Below are positions 7,250 through 13,157 of a stretch of DNA of 16,683 nt, piece after piece; positions within the stretch are counted from its first letter, which is position 1; each line of letters starts with the position of its first letter. Under the pieces are notes generated by a model. It made no database searches and was not told the origin of the DNA. It saw only the letters and a list, made by a program, of their open reading frames with translations. The position numbers and the translations under genes were made by a program. Source of the DNA: an uncultured Eubacteriales bacterium (GTDB lineage: Bacteria; Bacillota; Clostridia; Oscillospirales; CAG-272); assembly GCA_900554225.1 (NCBI GenBank), contig USGH01000023.1, positions 1 to 16,683 on the forward strand, given 5' to 3'.

Positions 7250-8173
7250 ATGCGAAGGGTCATTCTTGGAACAGACTGGTGGACGGACTGCGACGATGTT
7301 GCCGCACTGCGGATCTGTGCAAGAGCGCATAAACGGGGGCTCTGGCAGCTCATGGGCGTGTGTATCGATGCCTGTACCCCGGAGCCGGACGACGCGGCAT
7401 GTGCTTCCGTGAACGCGTTTCTGACGGCGGAGGGGCTGTGCAATATTCCCATCGGCATCGACCACAGCGCGACCACCTATCCCGGGCCCAACAGCTATCA
7501 GCCCGTTCTGGCGGCAAGGTATCCCCACGCCATAGCGTCCAATGACGAGTGTCCGGATGCGCTGTCCCTGTACAAAACGCTGCTCCGGGACTGCGCGGAC
7601 GGGGAAGCGGAGATACTGGAAATTGGCTTCCAACAGACGCTCGCGGCATTGCTTAACGATCCGGAGGGGTACACGCTGTTCCGGGATAAGGTGGCGCGGC
7701 TCTGGCTGATGGCGGGCAGCTTTGCGGAAAACGGACGCGGCAGGGAATACAACTGCTCCGTGGATAAAAAAGCAAGCCGCGCGGCGCATATCGTAGCGGA
7801 AAAGGCACCCTGTCCCGTGACCTATCTTGGCTTTGAGGTCGGCGTCAGCGTGCTCTGCGGCGGCAATCCGGAAAACGATCCGCTCCTTGCGCAGGATCCG
7901 CTGGTCTGTGCCTTTGACGCGCATGGTAGCCACAACGGCAGATGCAGCTGGGATCCGATGCTGGCACTGCTCGCGCTCCACGGCGACGCGGAGAAGGCGG
8001 GATTTACCTGCCGCTATGGGAGAGCCGCCATCGATCCGGAGAACGGCGAGAACACTTTTGCCTACGGTACCGCTGCCTGCTTCACGGTACAGACACCGCA
8101 TCGATATGTGGTGAAGAATCGGTCGGATGCGGCATTCCAGACGGAATTGAACCACTGGCTGCGCGATGCCTGA
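7250..8173 (+). CDS. Nucleoside hydrolase-like protein (IU-NH superfamily)
   Basis: A 307-residue protein with the start of the inosine-uridine nucleoside hydrolase fold: strand VILGTD followed by an Asp-rich metal loop, TDWWTDCDDVAAL (D9, D13, D15, D16). Classical enzymes carry DxDPGxDD, so the DWWTDxDD form marks a variant clade whose substrate is uncertain. Further family-like features are LEIGFQQTLAALL (where classical enzymes have LGPLTNLA), LWLMAGSF (classical MGG) and a C-terminal CSWDPMLALLAL (classical HDPLAV). These indicate an intact nucleoside-hydrolase-like active site that would split an N-glycosidic bond of a (deoxy)ribonucleoside or related sugar compound. It follows the patatin gene by 3 bp, with GGAGGAG overlapping that gene's end as ribosome binding site, and is the last gene of the unit. 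Confidence 0.82.
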   Translation: MRRVILGTDWWTDCDDVAALRICARAHKRGLWQLMGVCIDACTPEPDDAACASVNAFLTAEGLCNIPIGIDHSATTYPGPNSYQPVLAARYPHAIASNDECPDALSLYKTLLRDCADGEAEILEIGFQQTLAALLNDPEGYTLFRDKVARLWLMAGSFAENGRGREYNCSVDKKASRAAHIVAEKAPCPVTYLGFEVGVSVLCGGNPENDPLLAQDPLVCAFDAHGSHNGRCSWDPMLALLALHGDAEKAGFTCRYGRAAIDPENGENTFAYGTAACFTVQTPHRYVVKNRSDAAFQTELNHWLRDA

Positions 8174-8212
8174 AGCGCGGCTGCGCCAGATTTTCCCCCG
8201 GGAGCGCGCAAT

Positions 8213-8255
8213 AGACTCTGTTTTCTGTATTGCTTACGGAAACAGGGTCTTTTTT
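8213..8255 (+). terminator. Strong intrinsic terminator after the nucleoside hydrolase-like gene
   Basis: A 13-bp stem with two G-T pairs (8213-8225 with 8238-8250) and a 12-base loop is followed by six T residues ending at 8255. It is the strongest terminator hairpin in the window and closes the patatin/nucleoside hydrolase unit. Confidence 0.85.
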
Positions 8256-8315
8256 CTATGCAAAACCGTCTATGCCGCAAAAAGCCCCCGTCGGCAGAAT
8301 CCCCCGCTGCCGCAC

Positions 8316-8368
8316 AAAAAAGCCCGTGACGGAGTAGCCGGTGCGGTACCGAATCCCCCATGACGGGC
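8316..8368 (-). terminator. Terminator region for the manA transcript (minus strand)
   Basis: On the minus strand GCCCGT (8363-8368) pairs with ACGGGC (8322-8327), and the inner sequence can pair in part (CGGT/ACCG). Six T residues (8316-8321) follow. A second small hairpin, CGGCAG/CTGCCG (about 8292-8313), with a short T run lies just beyond it. Both loops contain GGGGGATTC. The region faces the plus-strand terminator at 8213-8255, as expected between converging genes. Confidence 0.6.
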
Positions 8369-8434
8369 AAAGCTATCGCGGAGAAAAAACGAGGATCCCT
8401 GTGCAAATCCTGCGGGAGCTGTGCGGCTACGGTA

Positions 8435-8641
8435 TCAGCGGATACCGGACAGCACCTCCAGCTGATCCGCGTCAAAGGTGCAGTCCTGCCGGATGTGGAA
8501 GTCGATCGTCACCACACCACCGGCATCATGCACCCGACGCACATACGCGCGCAGCTCCTCTTTGGTGCATTTGCAGCCCGGACGATTCCAGCCGCCCCGG
8601 GGAGAGCCATCCGCAGACAGACCAAGCGGGGCGAGAATGTG
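8435..8641 (-). pseudogene. C-terminal remnant of a glycosidase-like gene (alpha-L-fucosidase type)
   Basis: About 68 residues are readable on the minus strand, in a different frame from manA and just downstream of it: HILAPLGLSADG, then a Trp/Gly-rich turn, TKEELRAYVRRV, DAGGVVTIDFHI and a tail DADQLEVLSGIR before a stop at 8435-8437. A helix with YV/YTRRV followed by GGVVT-D-x-x-I-x-x-DG and a closing leucine-rich helix is, from memory, the C-terminal pattern of GH29-like glycosidases and related hypothetical proteins. The catalytic domain is absent, and upstream the frame enters the shadow of manA. I read it as the leftover 3' end of a lost gene. The family name is tentative; that it is former coding sequence is more certain. 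Confidence 0.5.
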
Positions 8642-8657
8642 TGCCTGTGCGCCATCG

Positions 8658-9623
8658 TCAGACCGTGGATGCCAGTGCCGTGACGGAGCCGCGCAGCCGG
8701 AGATGTCCAAGTCCCGCGGGCAGAAAATAGCTGTCCCCGGTATGCAGCTCGTATTCCTTGCCGTCACACAGCAGCGTACCGCCCTCCGCGTGCAGAACGA
8801 GCAGGGAGGTGAAGCTCTTATCGGAGACGAACAGATCCATGTCGTGCGTACAGACGCACCGCTGCACGGAAAAATACGGACACGCACAGAGCAGCTCCGG
8901 AGCCGCCGGTCTTTCCGCATAGCGGATGGCATCCACCTCTGCATCGGTGCGCACCCTGACCACATCGAGAGCCTCCCGGACGTGGAGCCTGCGCAGCGTA
9001 CCGTCTGCCTGCTTCCGTCTGTAGTCGAACACGCGGTAAGTGATATTGCAGTTCTGCTGGATCTCCGCGATCAGACAACCGGCACCGATGGCGTGGATCT
9101 GACCGGACGGGATGAAATAGCATTCCCCCGCCTGCACCGGCACATAGCGGAGCACGGCTTCGATCCGATCCGATTGAACCGCATTGGCGAAGTCCTCCGC
9201 CGTACAGCCGTCCTGCAGCCCGTAAACGAGGTGCGCTCCCTCCTCCGCCTCCACGATGTACCACATTTCCATCTTGCCAGAGGAATGCGCATGGACACGC
9301 GCGTATTCGTCGTCCGGATGCACCTGAATGGAGAGATCGTCATGCGCGTCGATGAACTTGATGAGCAGCGGGAATTGCTCCGGATCCATGGTGCGTGTGG
9401 CAGACAGTGCGTCCGATGCGTGGCGCAGATATTCCAGCAGGGTCATACCGGTGTAGTCGCCGTTATCGATCACGCTCATGCCGTCGTCACGCACGGTCAA
9501 TTCCCACGATTCTGCCAGCTTCGCAAAGGGAGCTTCCTTATTATAACGCTTCTTCAGACGGTCGCCGCCCCACAGAATCTCCTTGGGCACCGGGCGCAGC
9601 TTCATCGGGTATTTCTTCATCAT
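8658..9623 (-). CDS. manA: Mannose-6-phosphate isomerase, class I
   Basis: A 321-residue cupin-fold zinc enzyme that interconverts mannose 6-phosphate and fructose 6-phosphate, linking mannose use with glycolysis and supplying GDP-mannose precursors. The N-terminus KLRPVPKEILWGG, the zinc ligands Q100 and H102 (SIQVHPDDEYA), E119 (KMEMWYIVEAE) and H177 (IPSGQIHAIGAG), and the sequence TYRVFDYRR are characteristic of the short Bacillus-type enzyme. The length of about 320 residues is normal. The start ATG at 9621-9623 has AAAGGAG 7 bp upstream; a second ATG follows directly and is less well spaced. A ROK-family regulator is encoded just upstream on the same strand, and a 14-bp repeat (9688-9701) lies about 65 bp before the start. 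The 3' end runs into the glycosidase remnant. Confidence 0.92.
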   Translation of the reverse strand: MMKKYPMKLRPVPKEILWGGDRLKKRYNKEAPFAKLAESWELTVRDDGMSVIDNGDYTGMTLLEYLRHASDALSATRTMDPEQFPLLIKFIDAHDDLSIQVHPDDEYARVHAHSSGKMEMWYIVEAEEGAHLVYGLQDGCTAEDFANAVQSDRIEAVLRYVPVQAGECYFIPSGQIHAIGAGCLIAEIQQNCNITYRVFDYRRKQADGTLRRLHVREALDVVRVRTDAEVDAIRYAERPAAPELLCACPYFSVQRCVCTHDMDLFVSDKSFTSLLVLHAEGGTLLCDGKEYELHTGDSYFLPAGLGHLRLRGSVTALASTV

Positions 9624-9687
9624 GGTCTTACTCCTTTCCTTGTTATAGGATCGTCATTTTCGGCACTTGCCTTTGTTGGTTCTCTCC

Positions 9688-9701
9688 TATAAGACAATTG
9701 C
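9688..9701. repeat. 14-bp repeat TATAAGACAATTGC, copy 1 (upstream of manA)
   Basis: TATAAGACAATTGC occurs here, between the end of the ROK gene and manA, and again in the same orientation at 10930-10943. It contains the palindrome CAATTG. Placement in front of manA and in front of the ROK/BlaI promoters suggests a shared regulator site, but this is inference. Confidence 0.5.
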
Positions 9702-9706
9702 CTGTT

Positions 9707-10771
9707 TTATTCCGGCTGTTCCGTATGGATGATGTATTTGTCGAGCCACATTTCCCGCAGCGTGCGAGCCAGTCCCCGATGGGCGTGCCGGAATTTGCAG
9801 CAGGTGCCGATGAGCTCCGGCAGGGTATCCGGTGCGTAGCCGTAGGTTTCGCAAAGCGCGTCGGTGAGCCGCGGCACAACATTTTCGCGTCCCTCCCGCA
9901 CCGTTTCGCATTCGACGAGAATGGCAGCGGGCGCAAGAATCTGGATAAGGGTGTGGATAAACGGCAGAAGGATCGGGATCAGTGCATCCACGGTCTGGCA
10001 GGCGCGCAGGGCGGTGAGAAAGGATACGCCCCCCGGAAGCTGGAGCCTGCTGAAATCGCAGGGCTGTCTGTGATAGCCGCGTAGAAATTCCCCATCGATC
10101 ACAACGGCACCGGAGGCGACCTCCTCCCCCAGGAACAGATACAGTATCGTCTTTTGCCGAAAATCCGGTACCTCGGAGATGTTTGACAGTGCCGCCATAT
10201 TCTCTCCGGCATCGATATAAACGGTCTGCCGCGGCAGGTATTCGCGAACAATGCGCCGCAGGGGAATGTCCTTGATTTCCGGGATGCGGCTGTAATCCGC
10301 ACTGTCCGTTTCCGGATCATACGGACCGGGGGTGCAGACACCAACGCCGAAGCAGTTCTGCATCTCGTACCGCTTTTTCAGATAGGAGGAGGTTTCGTAC
10401 AAAAAGCCGCGCAGATTTTCCTCGTAAAAACGATCTGCCTTGTAGTGATATTTCAGCTTTTCCACCAGCTGCAGGCGCAAATCGATGACGGATAGGCGAA
10501 AATCCTTGCAGGAGAGATCGAAAATGATGGCGAATCGATTGGCGTTGAGCGTCAGCAATCCGGCGCGTCTTCCCGCGGAGGTACGGATCTCCTTCTCCTG
10601 ATGCAGAATATTTCTCTCCAGCAGTGCGTCCGCTACCTTGCCGACCGTCACAAGGCTGAGTCCCGTAGCGTCCGCAATTTCCGCGCGGCTGATGACCTGG
10701 GACTCTGCGATCGTGGAAAAAATCGCGTTCACACTTTCCCATTTGATGCTTTTTAACGTGGTGCTGTTCAT
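9707..10771 (-). CDS. ROK-family transcriptional regulator (NagC/XylR type)
   Basis: A 354-residue protein. The N-terminal winged helix-turn-helix (about residues 12-75) reads SVNAIFSTIAESQVISRAEIADATGLS, then VTVGKVADALLERNIL and the wing SAGRRAGLL, as in NagC, Mlc and XylR regulators. The rest is a ROK fold: FAIIFDLSCKDFRLSVIDL stands where sugar kinases carry the DxGxT phosphate loop, and GVGVCTPGPYD is the conserved GxGxxGxxD-like turn. The phosphate loop is degenerate and the usual Cys-rich zinc motif is missing, so it is probably a pure regulator without kinase activity. I start it at ATG 10769-10771, not 56 codons earlier, because the HTH begins there and a consensus promoter covers the earlier region; GGGAGG lies 13 bp upstream, slightly far. 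Its position suggests control of manA and itself. Confidence 0.85.
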   Translation of the reverse strand: MNSTTLKSIKWESVNAIFSTIAESQVISRAEIADATGLSLVTVGKVADALLERNILHQEKEIRTSAGRRAGLLTLNANRFAIIFDLSCKDFRLSVIDLRLQLVEKLKYHYKADRFYEENLRGFLYETSSYLKKRYEMQNCFGVGVCTPGPYDPETDSADYSRIPEIKDIPLRRIVREYLPRQTVYIDAGENMAALSNISEVPDFRQKTILYLFLGEEVASGAVVIDGEFLRGYHRQPCDFSRLQLPGGVSFLTALRACQTVDALIPILLPFIHTLIQILAPAAILVECETVREGRENVVPRLTDALCETYGYAPDTLPELIGTCCKFRHAHRGLARTLREMWLDKYIIHTEQPE

Positions 10772-10807
10772 ACTTGTCCGGAAACCTCCCGCCGCTCGTT
10801 TTTTTTT

Positions 10808-10879
10808 GAATCCTATTATAAAACGGAACGCCTTTGTTTTTACGAATTCTATTATACGAAAAGAATGCGGAATTGTCAA
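10808..10879 (-). promoter_or_regulatory. Consensus promoter and repeated element upstream of the ROK gene
   Basis: On the minus strand a perfect -35 TTGACA (10874-10879) and a perfect -10 TATAAT (10851-10856) are 17 bp apart. The -10 box begins the 13-mer TATAATAGAATTC (10844-10856), which recurs 36 bp downstream as TATAATAGGATTC (10808-10820). The copy spacing is near 3.5 helical turns. The downstream copy lacks a good -35 box, so it may be an operator copy or a weak second -10. A consensus promoter on a regulator gene usually means it is held down by a repressor, here possibly the ROK protein itself. Confidence 0.75.
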
Positions 10880-10929
10880 TAACCCTATCGTAAAAAGCGC
10901 GGAAAAAACGCAAAAATCCCGCCGCACCA

Positions 10930-10943
10930 TATAAGACAATTGC
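10930..10943. repeat. 14-bp repeat TATAAGACAATTGC, copy 2 (between the ROK and BlaI promoters)
   Basis: An exact second copy of the element at 9688-9701, in the same orientation. It sits about 50 bp upstream of each of the two divergent promoters (ROK -35 at 10874-10879, BlaI -35 at 10994-10999), so one bound protein could affect both. Confidence 0.5.
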
Positions 10944-10993
10944 AGAATATCTGTTGTAGGCGATTGCGGAACGAAAAAGCGGCATGAAATCCC

Positions 10994-11056
10994 TTGACAA
11001 ACATCTTAGACGGATGTATACTATAAACAGGACATCGACAAAAAATCGGCAGATGT
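10994..11056 (+). promoter_or_regulatory. Promoter and candidate operators of the BlaI-like repressor gene
   Basis: The -35 box TTGACA (10994-10999) and -10 box TATACT (11017-11022) are 17 bp apart. ACATC (11001-11005) and GATGT (11013-11017) form an inverted repeat inside the spacer that reaches the -10 box. A second ACATC/GATGT pair lies at 11032-11036 and 11052-11056, just after the expected transcription start. BlaI and MecI dimers bind inverted ACA/TGT-type half-sites over their own promoters, so autorepression is plausible, although the half-site gap differs from the classical operator. Confidence 0.65.
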
Positions 11057-11090
11057 ACAGGAAACCGGAAAACAAAAGGGGTGTTGACGC

Positions 11091-11522
11091 ATGGACGACG
11101 CGCTGCTGCGCAAGGAAATCTCCGCAATGCTGGACAAGGCTGAAAATGTGGACTATTCGATCCGGCTGCCGGACACGGAATACGATGTGATGGCTGCCAT
11201 CTGGAATGGCGAGATCCCGGCAACTACGGCGTATCTGATGAAAAAGCTCGGCAATCTCCGGAACTGGAAGGCACCTACGCTGATCTCCTTTCTGGTTCGT
11301 CTGGAGGAGCGCGGCTTTATTTACTCTATAAAAAAAGGAAAGGAACGGCTGTATTTTCCGCTCGCCAAGCGGGATACGTACATCCGTGCGGTGACGGCGG
11401 ACTTCATGCAGAAATACCACGACGGTTCCTTTCTCAAGCTGCTTGACGCGCTCTTTCCGGAAGGCATATCCAGTGAGGCGGATGTCGATGCGCTGCTTGC
11501 ATGGCTCCGATCCCGGAAATGA
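11091..11522 (+). CDS. BlaI/MecI/CopY-family transcriptional repressor
   Basis: A 143-residue winged-helix protein. The core follows the BlaI/MecI pattern: LPDTEYDVMAAIWNGE (helix 1), TTAYLMKKLG, then WKAPTLISFLVRLEERGFI (recognition helix) and the wing KKGKERLYFPLAKRDTYIR, with a C-terminal dimerisation helix (FMQKYHDGSFLKLLDALF). Classical members repress beta-lactamase or copper genes and are cleaved after a BlaR1 signal. No blaR1 and no beta-lactamase gene is present here. The N-terminal extension of about 25 residues is slightly longer than usual. A GGGGTG box precedes the ATG by 8 bp. The stop overlaps the next start as ATGA, so its likely partner is the nuclease-like protein. Confidence 0.87.
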   Translation: MDDALLRKEISAMLDKAENVDYSIRLPDTEYDVMAAIWNGEIPATTAYLMKKLGNLRNWKAPTLISFLVRLEERGFIYSIKKGKERLYFPLAKRDTYIRAVTADFMQKYHDGSFLKLLDALFPEGISSEADVDALLAWLRSRK

Positions 11523-12319
11523 CATACGATCCGGCAACCGCCTCCGATATTCCCGTGTCCAGCGCACGGTTCTATCAGGCCGTCTATGATGCCGCGGCGG
11601 AGAGCCACGAGCGGTACAACATCGGCACCTATCGCGAAAAAAAGCTGCACCTGATCCTGAAACGGTATTTTGAGCCGGACGCGGCGTATCACGAGATCCC
11701 CTGCGCGGGCTTCATTGCCGATATCCTGCGCGACGGACATATCACGGAGATCGAAGCGCATAGCCTCACGGGGCTGCATGAAAAGCTGGACGCGTATCTG
11801 CCGGAATATACCGTAGACCTGGTCTATCCACTCGCCGCAAACCGCTTTGTGACCTGGATCGATCCGGAAACCGGCAAAATGTCGCAAAAAAGACGTTCGC
11901 CGAAAAAGGCAACTGTCTACGACGCGATTGCGGAATGCATCCGCCTCCGTGACTATCTTTCCAGGCCGGGGCTGCGGATCCTTGCCGTATTTCTGGATAT
12001 CGAGGAATACCGACTGCTCGATGGTTGGAGCCGGGATCGCAAACGGGGCTCACACCGCTATGAGAGGATTCCGCAGGAGCTGCGCAGGATCGTAGTGCTC
12101 GATGCCCGGGACTCCTACGCGCGCTTTATCCCGGAGCATTGTCCCGATCCGTGTACGGTGCGCGAATTTGCGTCTGCTGCCGGGATCCATCGGGACTGCG
12201 CGAGGACGGTTCTGCATGTGATGGAGGCTGTCGGCGCGATGGAAGGCTGCGGAAAACGGGGCAGAGAGCTGCTGTTCCGTCGTGTACAATCGGTTACAAA
12301 AACGGAAACTTTGTTATAA
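11519..12319 (+). CDS. Conserved protein, nuclease-like core plus C-terminal winged helix
   Basis: A 266-residue soluble protein of a type I recall as widespread but uncharacterised in Firmicutes. The N-terminal half resembles a PD-(D/E)XK core: YREKKLHLILKRYFEPD with E40, then GFIADILRDGHITEIEAHS with D68 and E77-x-E79, then LPEYTVDLVYPLA. A basic linker (KMSQKRRSPKKATVYDAI) follows. The last 55 or so residues form a probable HTH (TVREFASAAGIHRDCARTVL) with a basic end (GCGKRGRELLFRR), suggesting nucleic-acid binding. The nuclease reading is inference from motif order. I start at the ATG that overlaps the BlaI-like stop (ATGA, 11519); an in-frame ATG at 11501 is possible. Neither has a clear ribosome binding site, so translational coupling is likely. 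Confidence 0.75.
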   Translation: MTYDPATASDIPVSSARFYQAVYDAAAESHERYNIGTYREKKLHLILKRYFEPDAAYHEIPCAGFIADILRDGHITEIEAHSLTGLHEKLDAYLPEYTVDLVYPLAANRFVTWIDPETGKMSQKRRSPKKATVYDAIAECIRLRDYLSRPGLRILAVFLDIEEYRLLDGWSRDRKRGSHRYERIPQELRRIVVLDARDSYARFIPEHCPDPCTVREFASAAGIHRDCARTVLHVMEAVGAMEGCGKRGRELLFRRVQSVTKTETLL

Positions 12320-12343
12320 AACCCTTAGAATCCGAAAAAGCTC

Positions 12344-12371
12344 TTGCAATTTTCAAAAAATCAGGTATAAT
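12344..12371 (+). promoter_or_regulatory. Promoter of the sugar-phosphate isomerase/epimerase gene
   Basis: A -35 box TTGCAA (12344-12349) and a consensus -10 TATAAT (12366-12371) are 16 bp apart, 39 bp before the ATG at 12411. This gives the metabolic gene its own control, separate from the BlaI-like unit. Confidence 0.7.
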
Positions 12372-12410
12372 AGAAATACCACAAATTCTTAGAAAAAGCG
12401 AGGATTCAAA

Positions 12411-13157
12411 ATGAATTACGGCATTCAAATGTACAGTCTGCGCGACATCACCGGTACCGATCTGGAGGGAGCACTGGCTGCGGTTGCGGAAATGGGCTAT
12501 CAGAACGTAGAGTTCGCCGGCTTTTTTGGGCACTCTGCGGAAGAAGTGCGCGCTATGCTCGATCGACATCACCTTGCGGTAAGCGGTACGCACAGCGGTC
12601 TCGGCGAGCTGACAGGCAATTTTGCGGAAACCGTGAAATATCACAAGACCATCGGCAATACGCAGTTCATCATCCCCGGACACGATCTGAGCACCCGCGC
12701 CAAGCTCGACGAGTTTATCGATGCGTGCAACGAGCTTGCGCCGAAGCTCCACGCAGAAGGCATTGAGCTGGGCTACCACAACCATTCTCACGAATTCTAC
12801 ACCACCGAAGAGGGCTACCAGATCCATGCAGAACTGGAAAAACGCTGCAAGGTGTTCTTTGAGCTGGATACGTACTGGACCTTCGTTGCCAAGCTCGATC
12901 CCGTGGCGACCATGGAACGGCTCGGCGACCGCATCCGCTGCATCCATCTGAAGGACGGCTCCGCCGACGGCAACGGCTGCTCTCTCGGTTCCGGCGAGGC
13001 TCCGGTAGCGGCAGTGCGCAAGAAGGCGATCGAATCCGGTTACGGCATCGTCGTCGAAAGCGAAGGACTGGATCCGACCGGCAAGGAAGAGGTAAAACGC
13101 TGCATCGACCTTGCTGAAGTTCTTCCTGCCGTCCAAGGTGAAATTCGACAACGGTAA
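12411..13157 (+). CDS. Sugar phosphate isomerase/epimerase (xylose-isomerase-like TIM barrel)
   Basis: A 248-residue AP-endonuclease-2/xylose-isomerase-like barrel. It starts with the family hallmark MNYGIQMYSLRD. Probable metal and catalytic residues are H61 (GTHSGL), the YHNHSHEF strand (H123-H127), D152 (FELDTYW), H179 (CIHLKD) and E216 (VVESEGLDPTG). Such enzymes isomerise or epimerise sugars, sugar acids or inositol derivatives in the cytoplasm; the substrate is not evident. Homologues usually end soon after a helix of the type RCIDYLK. Here the reading continues CIDLAEVLPAVQGEIRQR, and the last 47 bases overlap the XpaC-like frame. The C-terminal tail may therefore be altered, but all active-site elements precede it. 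A GCGAGG-type ribosome binding site stands 9 bp before the ATG. Confidence 0.88.
   Translation: MNYGIQMYSLRDITGTDLEGALAAVAEMGYQNVEFAGFFGHSAEEVRAMLDRHHLAVSGTHSGLGELTGNFAETVKYHKTIGNTQFIIPGHDLSTRAKLDEFIDACNELAPKLHAEGIELGYHNHSHEFYTTEEGYQIHAELEKRCKVFFELDTYWTFVAKLDPVATMERLGDRIRCIHLKDGSADGNGCSLGSGEAPVAAVRKKAIESGYGIVVESEGLDPTGKEEVKRCIDLAEVLPAVQGEIRQR

Noticed and set aside
8478..9692. Long plus-strand open frame (404 codons) opposite manA
   Set aside because: It is the antisense shadow of manA, whose zinc ligands and family length are clear. The frame has no ribosome binding site and an Arg/His-rich, low-complexity composition.
10772..10939. N-terminal extension of 56 residues on the ROK regulator
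   Set aside because: The extension covers the perfect TTGACA/TATAAT promoter, and the helix-turn-helix begins right after the later ATG.
10317..11567. Minus-strand open frame (416 codons) across the ROK/BlaI intergenic region
   Set aside because: It overlaps the ROK gene in another frame and the BlaI-like gene antisense, and covers three promoter elements.
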